DNA from: Ramlibacter tataouinensis
GTDB lineage: Bacteria > Pseudomonadota > Gammaproteobacteria > Burkholderiales > Burkholderiaceae_C
Direction of reading: 5' to 3'
Length of the DNA: 64,000 nt
Assembly: GCF_027941915.1 (NCBI RefSeq)
Contig: NZ_CP116009.1
Coordinates: forward strand, 4,092,001-4,156,000
The stretch's first letter is position 1. Each line of letters begins with the position of its first letter. The position numbers were made by a program, and so were the translations under genes. Positions 43,647 to 54,880 of the stretch are shown piece after piece. The notes beneath the pieces are model-generated. The model saw nothing but the letters and a program-made list of their open reading frames with translations, had not been told where the DNA came from and ran no database searches.

Positions 43647-44762
43647 TCAATTTCCTTGATGGCGCCAAGGAGGCTGCGGCACCGCATGGCCGGACAAGGC
43701 CAAGTCGCGTGAAAGACTGGCCAGTGACGCCAGCCCGCACAGCGCCATGGCCGCTTCCAGCTCGTCGCGCAGCAGCCGGATGACGTGGGCCACCCCCATG
43801 GCACCGGCACTGGCCAGGCCCCAGACCAGCGGCCGGCCGATGAGCACGGCGCGGGCGCCGAGCGCCAGGGCCTTGAGCACATCGGTGCCGCGCCGGATGC
43901 CGCCGTCGACCAGCACCGGCACGGCGCCGCCGGCGGCCGCCACGATGGCTGGCAGGGCCGATGCCGTCGCGGGCGCGCCGTCCAGTGTCCGGCCGCCGTG
44001 GTTTGAGACGATCAGGCCGGCAGCCCCGGCCGCCACCGCGGCGCGGGCGTCGGCCGGGTGCAGCACGCCCTTGACCAGCACCGGCAGGCGCGTGGCGCCC
44101 AGCAGCCAGTCGAGGTCGGCCCAGCCGGGCGCCGTGGCCAGAAGCTCAGCCAGGCTTGCGGGGCCCGCCGCGGCCGGGAGGTTGGCCGCGATGACGCCCG
44201 GCGGCAACCGGAAGCCGGCGCGCCGCTCGCCATCGCGCACCCCGTTGACCGGCGCGTCCACCGTGAACACCAGCGCTTCGTAGCCGGCCGCCTCGGCCCG
44301 CTGCACCAGGTCCAGCGTCCGCCCGCGGTCGCGCTGGAAATACAGCTGGAACCACAACGGCCCGCGGCCCGCATCGCCGCACACGGCAGCGGCAACCGTC
44401 TCCAGCGACACGCTGGACAGCGTGCTGAGCGCGAAGCCGGCGCCCTGCGCGGCGGCGGCGATGGCGCTGGCCAGCTCGCCGTCGTCATCGAACAGGCGCT
44501 GGTAGGCCAGTGGCGCCAGCAGGACCGGATGGGCGAGGCGGCGGCCCAGCAGTTCCACCTGCGTGTGCAGGCCGGCGAGCGGCTGCAGCACGCGCGGCCA
44601 CAGCCGCAGCCCGTCCCAGGCCGCTCGATTGGCGTCGGCGGTGTGGCCGTCGCCGGCCGCGCTGCCCAGGTAGGCCGCGGCATTCGGGTCGAGCCGCGCC
44701 AGCGCGCGGGTTCGGTGGTCGTCGAGGCTGACGACCTCCGGCGGCAGTGCCTGCGCCTTCAC
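43647..44762 (-). CDS. FMN-dependent alpha-hydroxy-acid oxidase/dehydrogenase
   Basis: The 371-residue TIM-barrel flavoprotein belongs to the lactate/glycolate oxidase family. It has LGSAAGDGHTADANRAAWD near the N-terminus, FQLYFQRDRG, VFTVDAPVNGVR and PVLVKGVLHPADA with the flavin-contacting Lys. Catalytic His and Arg lie in IVSNHGGRTLDGAPA, followed by VLVDGGIRRGTDVLKALALGA. The substrate is unknown. The GTG start overlaps the piuC stop by 4 bases (GTGA), so it is translationally coupled to an iron-regulated gene, which is unusual for this family. Confidence 0.88.
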   Translation of the reverse strand: MKAQALPPEVVSLDDHRTRALARLDPNAAAYLGSAAGDGHTADANRAAWDGLRLWPRVLQPLAGLHTQVELLGRRLAHPVLLAPLAYQRLFDDDGELASAIAAAAQGAGFALSTLSSVSLETVAAAVCGDAGRGPLWFQLYFQRDRGRTLDLVQRAEAAGYEALVFTVDAPVNGVRDGERRAGFRLPPGVIAANLPAAAGPASLAELLATAPGWADLDWLLGATRLPVLVKGVLHPADARAAVAAGAAGLIVSNHGGRTLDGAPATASALPAIVAAAGGAVPVLVDGGIRRGTDVLKALALGARAVLIGRPLVWGLASAGAMGVAHVIRLLRDELEAAMALCGLASLASLSRDLALSGHAVPQPPWRHQGN

Positions 44763-45445
44763 GTGGCCGCCCACATGCGCAGCAGGTTGTGGTACGTGCC
44801 CGTGAGCTGCACCAGCGCAGGGTCGTCGGCATCCCGCGAACGCAGCTGCAGCAGGGCCATGTCCATCTCGAACAGCAGCTGGCGCTGCTCGCCGCTGCGC
44901 ACCATGCTCTCCACCCAGAAGAAGCTCGCGATGCGCGCGCCACGCACCACCGGCGTGACCTCGTGCAGTGTCGTGCCGGGATACAGCACCAGGTCGCCCG
45001 CCGGCAGCTTGAGGCGGCGCTCGCCCTGCGGCTCGCGGATCACCAGCTCGCCGCCCTCGTATTCGTCCGGCTCCGCGAGGAACAGCGTGCAGGACAGGTC
45101 GCTGCGCACCCACTGGGGCGGGTGCTGCGAACGCAGCACGGCGCCGTCGATGTGCTCGCCGTAGTGGTTGCTGTCACCGCCATAGCGGTTGAACAGCGGG
45201 TTGAAGATCTTGCGCGGCAGGGCCGCGGAGAAGAAGAGCGGATCGCGCTGCAGGGCCGCGAGCACCAGCTCGCGCAGCTGCGCCGCGGCGGCGCTGTCTT
45301 GCGCGAGCTGCTCGTTGTTCTTGCGCGCGACCGCCTGCGTGCCGGCGCTGCCGCGGCCGTCGATCCACGGTGCGTCGGGCCCGAGCAGGGCGCGCGCCTG
45401 CGCCACTTCGTCGGGCGCGAGGATCTTCTTCAGGTGCAGCAGCAT
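44759..45445 (-). CDS. piuC: PKHD-type Fe(II)/2-oxoglutarate dioxygenase PiuC
   Basis: The 228-residue protein matches the PiuC/YbiX family. It contains KIFNPLFNRYGGDSNHYGEHIDGAVL with the metal H-x-D (HID), the distal His in GTTLHEVTPVVRGARIASFFWV, and the 2-oxoglutarate-binding Arg near VRGAR. These enzymes are commonly encoded beside catecholate siderophore receptors and are induced by iron limitation; their substrate is not settled. It lies 8 nt after the receptor gene. Confidence 0.93.
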   Translation of the reverse strand: MLLHLKKILAPDEVAQARALLGPDAPWIDGRGSAGTQAVARKNNEQLAQDSAAAAQLRELVLAALQRDPLFFSAALPRKIFNPLFNRYGGDSNHYGEHIDGAVLRSQHPPQWVRSDLSCTLFLAEPDEYEGGELVIREPQGERRLKLPAGDLVLYPGTTLHEVTPVVRGARIASFFWVESMVRSGEQRQLLFEMDMALLQLRSRDADDPALVQLTGTYHNLLRMWAAT

Positions 45446-45453
45446 GGGGAGCC

Positions 45454-47679
45454 TCAGAACATCGACTTGAGCGTCAGCTCCACCCGGCGCGGCGCGCCCG
45501 GCACGTAGAAACCCCGGTACAGCGAGTCGGCGTAGAGCCGGTCGGTCAGGTTGGTGACGTTCAGCTTGGCCGTCCAGCGATCGTTGATCAGGTACTCGGC
45601 CATGGCGTCCGCCGTAACGAAGCCGTCGGCGCGCACGGCGCGGTTGCCTTCCGGGTTCTGCGAACCGCGCCAGTTCAACCCCATGCCGAGCCGCAGGCGG
45701 GGGAGCACCCGGTAGCTGGTCCAGAGGCTGCCGCTGTGGCGCGGCGTCAGGCCGGGCCGGTCGCCGGCGACCTGCGGGCCGGTGCCGGCGGGGTTGGCTA
45801 CCTGGTTGCTCTGGTCGATCGTCGCGTCGGGGATCCAGGTGTGGTTGAAGAACACCTCCCATTTCGGCGTGAGGCGGCCGGCCAGGTTGAACTCCATGCC
45901 GGCGGCGTGGCGCTTGCCGGAGAGCAGTTCCTGGGTGGCCGCGGTGTCCGGGTCGGTGTTGCGCTCGTTGTGCTTCTCGCTGTAGAAGAAGGCCACGCCC
46001 AGCAGCGCGCGTTGGTCGAACAGGTCCCACTTGCCGCCGACCTCGAAGTTGCGGCTCTTCTCGGGCGGCGTGTTGGCCGTGCGTTGCTGTCCCGCGTTGA
46101 AGTTGACCGCGAACTGATAGGCGTCGCCCGAGGTGTTGTACGAGGTGCCGTAGGAAACGTAGTAGCTGGCGCTGTCGTCCGGCTGGTACAGCACGCCGAC
46201 GCGCGGACTCCACAGGTTGTCCGAGCGCTCGCCGGAGAGGGCTCCTTGCGCATCCCGGTAGGAAGCCGTGAAGCGGTCGAACCGCAGCCCTGCCAGCAGC
46301 TTGACCATCGGCGTCAGGGCGAAGGTGTCCTGGGCGTACAGGCCGATGTCGCGGGCATCGAAGGTGTTGAACGGCACCGGGCCCCGCGTGTCGGGGCGCA
46401 CCGCACCGTCGTTGGGGGTGCCGATGGTGGTGGTCGGGGCGGCGGCGAGTCCGGTCGTGAAGCTGTTGTTGCGCCGCGCGTCGTCCTGGTAGATGTCGAC
46501 GCCGGCGAGCAGCTGGTGCCGCCCGAACGTGCCCGAGTAGTCGCTGGTGAGCTGGGTCAGCTCGCTCTCGCCGATGCGCGCCTTGGGGTTGCGCCGCAGC
46601 ACCGTGGCGTCGCTCAGGGTCGCCCGGGTGGTCGGCGTGGCGAATCCGATCGCGCTCGCCAGCAGGTCGCGCTCGTAGCGGCCATGGCGCAACTGCGTCC
46701 TCAGTTGTCCCTCGTGGTCGAAGCGGTACACGTGCGACAGGTTCAGGTAGGTCGCACTGGTGTTCAGGTGGTCGTTGGCCAGCCCGTAGTAGTTGCGTGC
46801 CGGCAGCACCTCGGTGATGCGGCCGTTGTCCAGGATCCAGGGGTGGTCGTAGAGCGGCCGACCCTCGATATCCAGGTGATAGAAGCCCACGGCGAACTCG
46901 TTGCGCGTGCCGATGCCCCAGCGGTAGGTGGGCGCGATGCCGGACTTGCGCTGCCGGGCGCCCCAGTTGTCGGCCTCGTGCGCCATCGCATTGAGGCGCA
47001 AGGCCGCGTTCTCGCCGGTGTGGAAGTTGAAGTCGCCGGTGAGGCGGTGCAGGCCGCCGCTGCCGGCGGTGTAGTCCACCTCGTGCTGGGTCATGAGGAA
47101 GGGCTGCTTGCTGACCTGGTTGACCACGCCGCCGGTGGAGCCCTTGCCGAACAGCATCGAAGCGGAGCCCTTGAGTACTTCCACCCGGTCCTCGTTGAAC
47201 GTGTCGCGTTCATACAGCGCGCCGTCGCGCAGGCCGTCGCGGTAGATGTCGCCGGCCTGGCCCAGCGAGAAGCCGCGCAGGCGCACGTCCTCCTCGCCGG
47301 TCTCGCCGGCCTGGAAGGTGACGCCGGCCGTGCTCCTGAGCACCTCGCGGAAGTCGTCGAGGTTGCGGTCGTCCATCAGCCGCTCGGTCTGCACGGTCAC
47401 CGATTGCGGGATGTCGCGCAGCTGCTGCGTGCCCTTGCCGATGGTGGTGGTGGTCGCGTGGATGGTGTCCTTGCCTGGCGCCGCGTCGGGTGAGTCGCGC
47501 ACCACCATTTCACGCAGGGCGCGCGAGCCGTCCGCAGGCCCGCCCGGCGAGGCCTGGGCCAGGGCATTGCAGGACGCGGCCAGCAGCAGCGCGCCCAGGG
47601 GCAGCAGGGGAGTGGGTGCCGCAGCGGGAACGGCGGCGGGGGCCGGGCAGCAGGGCCAGGACAGGTTGGCGGATGACAC
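45454..47679 (-). CDS. TonB-dependent siderophore receptor, Fiu-like
   Basis: The receptor has a signal peptide (hydrophobic core LLPLGALLLAASCNALA). A plug domain follows: DIPQSVTVQTERLMDDRNLDDFREVLRSTAGV, VRLRGFSLG, VEVLKGSASMLFGKGSTGGVVNQVSK. A 22-strand barrel ends in a terminal Phe (VELTLKSMF). Association with piuC and the plug sequence suggest a catecholate/monocatechol receptor like Fiu or PiuA. I prefer the GTG at 47679 because TGGAGG lies 8 nt upstream; ATG 47709 in the same frame has no ribosome site. It is expected to be Fur-repressed through the box at 47796-47815. Confidence 0.92.
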   Translation of the reverse strand: MSSANLSWPCCPAPAAVPAAAPTPLLPLGALLLAASCNALAQASPGGPADGSRALREMVVRDSPDAAPGKDTIHATTTTIGKGTQQLRDIPQSVTVQTERLMDDRNLDDFREVLRSTAGVTFQAGETGEEDVRLRGFSLGQAGDIYRDGLRDGALYERDTFNEDRVEVLKGSASMLFGKGSTGGVVNQVSKQPFLMTQHEVDYTAGSGGLHRLTGDFNFHTGENAALRLNAMAHEADNWGARQRKSGIAPTYRWGIGTRNEFAVGFYHLDIEGRPLYDHPWILDNGRITEVLPARNYYGLANDHLNTSATYLNLSHVYRFDHEGQLRTQLRHGRYERDLLASAIGFATPTTRATLSDATVLRRNPKARIGESELTQLTSDYSGTFGRHQLLAGVDIYQDDARRNNSFTTGLAAAPTTTIGTPNDGAVRPDTRGPVPFNTFDARDIGLYAQDTFALTPMVKLLAGLRFDRFTASYRDAQGALSGERSDNLWSPRVGVLYQPDDSASYYVSYGTSYNTSGDAYQFAVNFNAGQQRTANTPPEKSRNFEVGGKWDLFDQRALLGVAFFYSEKHNERNTDPDTAATQELLSGKRHAAGMEFNLAGRLTPKWEVFFNHTWIPDATIDQSNQVANPAGTGPQVAGDRPGLTPRHSGSLWTSYRVLPRLRLGMGLNWRGSQNPEGNRAVRADGFVTADAMAEYLINDRWTAKLNVTNLTDRLYADSLYRGFYVPGAPRRVELTLKSMF

Positions 47680-47784
47680 CAGGAAAACCTCCAGCGAGAG
47701 CGGTCCCATGGGGGGACCGGGTCGATGACGAGGCTGGCTGGCGGAAAAGGCTGGCTGGCCGATGGATGGGGTACGGTCCCGCGG

Positions 47785-47815
47785 ATTCTATGCGTAAATG
47801 CGAATCGATCGCATT
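47785..47815 (-). promoter_or_regulatory. Fur-like box and -10 upstream of the siderophore receptor
   Basis: AAATGCGAATCGATCGCATT at 47796-47815 is identical to the box before bfd. On the minus strand it is followed by TAGAAT (47790-47785), one mismatch from a consensus -10. The box covers the -35 and spacer. The leader to GTG 47679 would be about 100 nt. Confidence 0.75.
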
Positions 47816-47844
47816 AAGGGCGGAGCTCCCAGCGGGGCCTGGGG

Positions 47845-47871
47845 AAAAAAAACGGGCCCCGAAAGGGCCCG
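47845..47871 (-). terminator. Rho-independent terminator after bfr
   Basis: On the minus strand the stem CGGGCCC/GGGCCCG with a 5-nt loop is followed by eight T residues. It lies 55 bases past the bfr stop and insulates bfr from the siderophore receptor gene. Confidence 0.9.
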
Positions 47872-47926
47872 CGGGTCGGCGGCCGCGCCGCCTGCTAGGG
47901 GGGAAGAAAGCCGGGCCGAAGGTCCG

Positions 47927-48403
47927 TCAGCTCGCGTCCCCCATCTGCGACTGCAGGTAGTTCTGCAGCCCCACCTTGGACAGCAGTTCGATCTGCGTTT
48001 CCAGCCAGTCGATGTGCTCCTCGGTGTCTTGCAGGATGTCGGCCAGGATCTCGCGCGAGACGTAGTCCTGCGCGGCCTCGCAGGCGGCGATGCCCTGCTT
48101 GACTTCGGCCTGGGCGCCGCGCTCGCTGCGCAGGTCGCAGTCGAGGATCTCGGGCACGTCCTCGCCGACCAGCAGCTTGCCCAGGTCCTGCAGGTTGGGC
48201 AGGCCGTCGAGCATGAGGATGCGTTCGATCAGCCGATCGGCGTGCTTCATCTCGCCGATCGACTCCTCGTACTCCTTCTTGGCCAGCCGCTCGAACCCCC
48301 AGTGCTTGAGGATGCGGTAGTGCAGGAAGTACTGGTTGGTGGCGGTCAGCTCGTTCTTGAGCTGGGCCTGCAGATGCTGCAGGACTTGCGGGTTGCCTTG
48401 CAT
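47927..48403 (-). CDS. bfr: Bacterioferritin
   Basis: The 158-residue Bfr has every ligand of the E. coli protein at the same number: ferroxidase residues Glu18, Glu51, His54, Glu94, Glu127 and His130, and Met52, the haem ligand shared by two subunits. It forms a 24-mer that stores iron as a ferric mineral, oxidising Fe(II) with peroxide or oxygen. Its partner Bfd is encoded about 4.4 kb away. It follows ahpF on the same strand after 103 nt. Confidence 0.97.
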   Translation of the reverse strand: MQGNPQVLQHLQAQLKNELTATNQYFLHYRILKHWGFERLAKKEYEESIGEMKHADRLIERILMLDGLPNLQDLGKLLVGEDVPEILDCDLRSERGAQAEVKQGIAACEAAQDYVSREILADILQDTEEHIDWLETQIELLSKVGLQNYLQSQMGDAS

Positions 48404-48506
48404 TGTTGTTCTCCGTGCGGGGCTGCGATGCGGGCATTCTCGCCCGAATCGCAGCCCGCGCGGATCACCCGCCGGGAAGTCCCGTCACGGCGGGCGGCGC
48501 GCGTGC

Positions 48507-50117
48507 TCAGGCCGGCACCGCCTCCTCGGCCGTTTGCGCTGCCGGCGTTGCATCGGCCGGCGCCGACGTGCGGATCAGGTGGTCGAACGCGCCCAGCGCC
48601 GCCTTGGCGCCATCGCCGGCCGCGATGATGATCTGCTTGAACGGCGTCGTCGTCGCATCGCCGGCGGCGAACACGCCCGGCACCGAGGTCTGGCCGCGCG
48701 CATCGACCACGATCTCGCCGTGCTTGGACAGTTCCACCGTGCCCTTGAGCCATTCGGTGTTGGGCACCAGGCCGATCTGCACGAACACGCCTTCCAGCTC
48801 GACGCGGTGCTCCTGGCCGGAGACCCGGTCCTTGTAGACCAGGCCATTGACCTTCTGGCCGTCGCCGGTCACCTCGGTGGTCTGCGCGTTGCGCAGCGTC
48901 GTCACGTTCGGCAGGCTGGCCAGCTTGCGCTGCAGCACCGCGTCGGCGCGCAACTGCTCACCGAACTCGATCAGTGTCACATGGCCGACGATGCCGGCCA
49001 GGTCGATCGCGGCCTCCACGCCGGAATTGCCGCCGCCGACCACCGCCACGCGCTTGCCCTTGAACAGCGGGCCATCGCAGTGCGGGCAGTAGGCCACGCC
49101 CTTGTTGCGGTACTGCTGCTCGCCGGGCACGCCCAGCTGGCGCCAGCGCGCCCCGGTGGTCAGGATCACGCTGCGGCCCCTGAGCGTCGCGCCGCTCTCC
49201 AGCTCCACCTCGATCAGGTCCTTGCCCGGCTTGAGCGCCTTGGCGCGCTGCAGGTTCATGATGTCCACGTCGTAGTGGCGCACGTGCTCTTCCAGGGCCA
49301 GCGCGAACTTCGGCCCTTCGGTCTCCTTGACCGACACGAAGTTCTCGATGCCCAGCGTGTCCAGCACCTGGCCGCCGAAGCGCTCGGAGGCAATGCCGGT
49401 GCGGATGCCCTTGCGCGCCGCGTACACGGCCGCCGCGGCACCGGCGGGTCCGCCGCCGACGATCAGCACGTCGAACGGGTCCTTGGCCGCGATCTTCTTG
49501 GCCTCGCGCTCGGCGGCGCCGGTATCGACCTTGGCCAGGATTTCCTCCAGGCTCATGCGGCCGGTGTCGAATAGGGTGCCATTCAGGAACACGGTCGGCA
49601 CGCCCATGATCTGGCGCTGCTCGATCTCGTCCTGGAACAGGCTGCCCTCGATCATGGTGGCCTTGATGCGCGGGTTCTGCACCGCCATCAGGTTGAGCGC
49701 CTGCACCACGTCCGGGCAGTTGTGGCAGGTCAGCGAGACATAGACCTCGAATTCCAAGTCGGTGTCGATCGCCCGGATCTGCTCGAGCACGTCCTGCTCC
49801 ACCTTGGGCGGGTAGCCGCCGACCTGCAGCAGGGCCAGCACCAGCGAAGTGAACTCGTGGCCCATCGGCAGGCCGGCAAAGCGCGGCCCGTGGCTTTCGC
49901 CGGGGCGGTTGATCGAGAACGAGGGCGTGCGGTGCGGGCCGTTCGACTGCACGCTCTCGCTGACGCGCACCAGCGGCGAGGCCTCGGCGATGTCGCGCAG
50001 CAGCGCCTGCATCTCCCCGGAGGCAGGCGTGTCGTCCAGCAGGGCGGTGATCTCCACCGGCTGGGTGATGCGTTGCAGGTAGGCGGCCAGTTGAGCCTTC
50101 AGGCTGGCGTCGAGCAT
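48507..50117 (-). CDS. ahpF: Alkyl hydroperoxide reductase subunit F
   Basis: The 536-residue AhpF has an N-terminal tandem thioredoxin-like domain with redox pair Cys131/Cys134 (TCHNCPDVV). It also has FAD motif [25 protein letters not shown]-domain [19 protein letters not shown], the thioredoxin-reductase-type pair Cys344/Cys347 (CPHCDGP), and C-terminal FAD motif [10 protein letters not shown]. It passes electrons from NADH to AhpC. I chose ATG 50117 ([10 protein letters not shown]), the usual N-terminus. An intercistronic terminator separates it from ahpC. Confidence 0.97.
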   Translation of the reverse strand: MLDASLKAQLAAYLQRITQPVEITALLDDTPASGEMQALLRDIAEASPLVRVSESVQSNGPHRTPSFSINRPGESHGPRFAGLPMGHEFTSLVLALLQVGGYPPKVEQDVLEQIRAIDTDLEFEVYVSLTCHNCPDVVQALNLMAVQNPRIKATMIEGSLFQDEIEQRQIMGVPTVFLNGTLFDTGRMSLEEILAKVDTGAAEREAKKIAAKDPFDVLIVGGGPAGAAAAVYAARKGIRTGIASERFGGQVLDTLGIENFVSVKETEGPKFALALEEHVRHYDVDIMNLQRAKALKPGKDLIEVELESGATLRGRSVILTTGARWRQLGVPGEQQYRNKGVAYCPHCDGPLFKGKRVAVVGGGNSGVEAAIDLAGIVGHVTLIEFGEQLRADAVLQRKLASLPNVTTLRNAQTTEVTGDGQKVNGLVYKDRVSGQEHRVELEGVFVQIGLVPNTEWLKGTVELSKHGEIVVDARGQTSVPGVFAAGDATTTPFKQIIIAAGDGAKAALGAFDHLIRTSAPADATPAAQTAEEAVPA

Positions 50118-50149
50118 GTTCGGAGTCCCTCTCTTGCTGGATGGTGAAT

Positions 50150-50188
50150 GGAAAGAAAAAGGCCCGGGCGCAGGGCGCACCCGGGCCT
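50150..50188 (-). terminator. Intercistronic terminator between ahpC and ahpF
   Basis: On the minus strand a 9-bp perfect stem AGGCCCGGG/CCCGGGCCT with an 11-nt loop is followed by TTTTTCTTTC. Because ahpF has no other obvious promoter, it probably reduces read-through and keeps AhpF far below AhpC. Confidence 0.82.
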
Positions 50189-50214
50189 TCAGCGTTGGCT
50201 GCAGCCGGCGGCGC

Positions 50215-50787
50215 TTAGATCTTGCCGACCAGGTCCAGCGACGGCTTGAGCGTCTCGGCGCCTTCGCTCCACTTGGCCGGGCAGACCTCGCCCGGGTGGG
50301 CGGCGATGTACTGGGCGGCCTTCAGGCGGCGCAGGGTCTCGGTGGCGACGCGGCCGATGCCGTTGTCATGCACCTCGATGGTCTTGATGCGGCCTTCCGG
50401 ATCGATGATGAAGGTGCCGCGCAGCGCCAGGCCGGTGTCCTCGCCTTCGGTGATCAGCACGTCGAAGAAGCGGGCCAGCTGGTGGCTCGGGTCGCCGATC
50501 AGCGGGTACTGCACCTTCTTGATGGTGTCCGAGGTGTCGTGCCAGGCCTTGTGGGTGAAGTGGGTGTCGGTGGACACGCCATACACCTCTGCGCCCAGCT
50601 TCTGGAACTCGGCATAGTGGTCGGCCAGGTCGCCCAGCTCGGTCGGGCAGACGAACGTGAAGTCGGCCGGGTAGAACACCACCACCGACCACTTGCCCTT
50701 GAAGCTCTCGTCCGAAACCGGCACGAACTTGCCGTTGTGGTAGGCGGTCGCCTGGAAGGGGGTGATCTGGGTGTTGATGAGGGACAT
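50215..50787 (-). CDS. ahpC: Peroxiredoxin AhpC
   Basis: The 190-residue typical 2-Cys peroxiredoxin has peroxidatic Cys47 in [10 protein letters not shown] and resolving Cys169 in GEVCPAKW. Gly-Gly-Leu-Gly- and YF-type floppiness motifs are represented only by a C-terminal [10 protein letters not shown]. It reduces hydrogen peroxide and alkyl hydroperoxides and is recycled by AhpF. AAAAGGAAGG precedes the ATG. A 19-bp inverted repeat lies about 67 bp upstream and may be the OxyR or other regulator site. Confidence 0.97.
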   Translation of the reverse strand: MSLINTQITPFQATAYHNGKFVPVSDESFKGKWSVVVFYPADFTFVCPTELGDLADHYAEFQKLGAEVYGVSTDTHFTHKAWHDTSDTIKKVQYPLIGDPSHQLARFFDVLITEGEDTGLALRGTFIIDPEGRIKTIEVHDNGIGRVATETLRRLKAAQYIAAHPGEVCPAKWSEGAETLKPSLDLVGKI

Positions 50788-50853
50788 GCGGTTTCCTTCC
50801 TTTTAAGTCGAGGTTGCGATAGGTGTCAGAGCCGTAGTTTCGCCCCGTTGTTC

Positions 50854-50872
50854 CAATAAAGCCAATTTATTG
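50854..50872. promoter_or_regulatory. 19-bp inverted repeat upstream of ahpC
   Basis: CAATAAA-N5-TTTATTG is a perfect 7-bp dyad in an AT-rich island inside very GC-rich DNA, between divergent ahpC and the membrane/zinc-ribbon gene. It does not match the full OxyR consensus (ATAG-N7-CTAT repeats), so the binding protein is unidentified. Confidence 0.5.
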
Positions 50873-50985
50873 ATTCAATTCATGCCATTGGAAAGGTCTA
50901 TTGGGTTGCCGCGCCAAGCCGCTGACGACGGCGTCAGTCGGGGCCACACTTGATTGGACGGCGGCTGTAACCGCCAAACTGCGCG

Positions 50986-51399
50986 ATGAAGAACCTCCTG
51001 CGCGATCCCCGCTTTCGCTCGCGCAGCCTGGCCGAGGCCGTCGGCCGGGCCGGTTTCCGCAAGTGGTACGAACGGGAATTGCTCTCCAGCCATGCACACA
51101 TGGTGCTGGCTTTTCTGAGTCTGGTTGCCGTGTTCGGTGCGCTGGAGGCGGCCCGCGAAGCCGCCCTCGGCGAACGGCTCGTCAACACCGTCTACGTGCT
51201 GCTGTCGGCGGCTATCGGGGCCTGGGCATTGCGCCGCTACTTCTTTCTACTGAGCCGCGCGGAGGACGTGGCCAACCAGGCCCAATGCGAAGGTTGCGGC
51301 GAATACGGCCGTTTCAAGGTGGTGGGCGGAAGCGAGGCCGAGGCGCAGGTCTGCTGCCACCGCTGCCACCACCGCTGGGTAATCAGCACGGTCGGCTGA
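50986..51399 (+). CDS. Hypothetical membrane protein with C-terminal zinc ribbon
   Basis: The 137-residue protein has two hydrophobic spans (about residues 37-55 and 65-83). A cytoplasmic-looking tail follows with two cysteine pairs, CEGCGEYGRF and CCHRCHHRW, spaced as in a zinc ribbon. No family recognised. It is divergent from ahpC and converges on ppsR with 6 nt between the stops. Stress-related function is only suggested by the neighbourhood. Confidence 0.7.
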   Translation: MKNLLRDPRFRSRSLAEAVGRAGFRKWYERELLSSHAHMVLAFLSLVAVFGALEAAREAALGERLVNTVYVLLSAAIGAWALRRYFFLLSRAEDVANQAQCEGCGEYGRFKVVGGSEAEAQVCCHRCHHRWVISTVG

Positions 51400-51405
51400 G
51401 CCGGC

Positions 51406-52236
51406 TCAGTATTCCAGGCGCTCGGGCCGGATCTCCTGCAGGATGGTGGTTGCGATCTCCTCGATCGACTTGGTGGTGGTGGACAGCCAGCGAATGCCGG
51501 CGCGCCGCATCATCGCCTCGGCCTCGGCCACCTCCATCCGGCAGTTCTCCAGTGACGCATAGCGCGAATTCGGACGCCGCTCGTTGCGGATCTCGGACAG
51601 CCGCTCCGGCTGGATCGTCAGGCCGAACAGCTTGCGCCGGTTCGCCGCCAGCGCGGGCGGAAGCTGCTGGCGCTCGAAGTCGTCCGGGATCAGCGGGTAG
51701 TTGGCGGCCTTCAGGCCGTGCTGCATGGCGAGGTACAGCGAGGTCGGCGTCTTGCCGCTGCGGCTGACGCCCACCAGCACCACGTCGGCCTGTTCCAGGT
51801 CCCGCTGCATCTGGCCGTCGTCGTGCGCCAGGCTGTAGTTGATCGCCTCGATGCGGTCGTGGTAGGCCTGGCTCTTGCTGACGTCGGAAAAGCGCCCGAC
51901 CCGGTGGTTGGACTTCATGCCCAGCTCGATCTCCAGCGGCCGCACGAAGGTGCCGAACATGTCCAGCAGCATGCCGCGGCAGCCCTCCTCGATGACCTGC
52001 AGGATCTCCACGTTGACCAGGGTGGTGAACACCAGCGGGCGGCGCCCTTCCAGCTCGGCGACGTGGTTGATCTGCCGCACCACCTGGTGCGCCTTGTCCA
52101 CCGTGTCGATGAAGGGCAGGCGCACGTGCCGGGGCTTGAATTCGAACTGCGCCAGGATGGCGTTGCCGAAGGTCTCGGCGGTGATGCCGGTGCCGTCCGA
52201 GATGAAGAAGACGGTGCGCGTGTGCTGGGTGGACAT
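51406..52236 (-). CDS. ppsR: Phosphoenolpyruvate synthase regulatory protein (PSRP)
   Basis: The 276-residue DUF299 protein has the P-loop-like GVSRSGKT at residues 156-163 and the N-terminal [17 protein letters not shown]. It is a bifunctional kinase/pyrophosphorylase that uses ADP to inactivate PEP synthase by threonine phosphorylation and phosphate to reactivate it. Its divergent neighbour is ppsA, the expected target. Confidence 0.95.
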   Translation of the reverse strand: MSTQHTRTVFFISDGTGITAETFGNAILAQFEFKPRHVRLPFIDTVDKAHQVVRQINHVAELEGRRPLVFTTLVNVEILQVIEEGCRGMLLDMFGTFVRPLEIELGMKSNHRVGRFSDVSKSQAYHDRIEAINYSLAHDDGQMQRDLEQADVVLVGVSRSGKTPTSLYLAMQHGLKAANYPLIPDDFERQQLPPALAANRRKLFGLTIQPERLSEIRNERRPNSRYASLENCRMEVAEAEAMMRRAGIRWLSTTTKSIEEIATTILQEIRPERLEY

Positions 52237-52417
52237 CGGTACTTTCGGGCCGTGTGGCCGCCCCGGGGCAAGGGCGGGTGCCTACAATGGCCGGCAATTA
52301 TCCGCCGCATGTCATGACGCGTTCAGGCCTCCTACAAGACCGACAAAGCCGACACGCCCGACACGGCCGCGCGCATCGCTGCAGCGCAGACCCGTTTTCA
52401 ACTTCCGGAGTTTTTCC

Positions 52418-54811
<2,394 letters not shown>

Positions 54812-54880
54812 GGTCCACGTCGGCGAGACCAGGTAGCCCGGCAATGCGATGATGTGGCCCCGCGAGGAGGGCCGCACCGC

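Noticed and set aside
47680..47709. ATG 47709 as the siderophore receptor start
   Set aside because: No ribosome site precedes it, whereas GTG 47679 has TGGAGG 8 nt upstream; kept only as an alternative.
48467..48497. Terminator between ahpF and bfr
   Set aside because: CCCGCCG/CGGCGGG arms exist but the loop is long and there is no T-run, so termination is not supported.
52320..52375. GACA/GACAC-rich repeats before ppsA as regulator sites
   Set aside because: The units are irregular in length and spacing; they look like simple low-complexity sequence.
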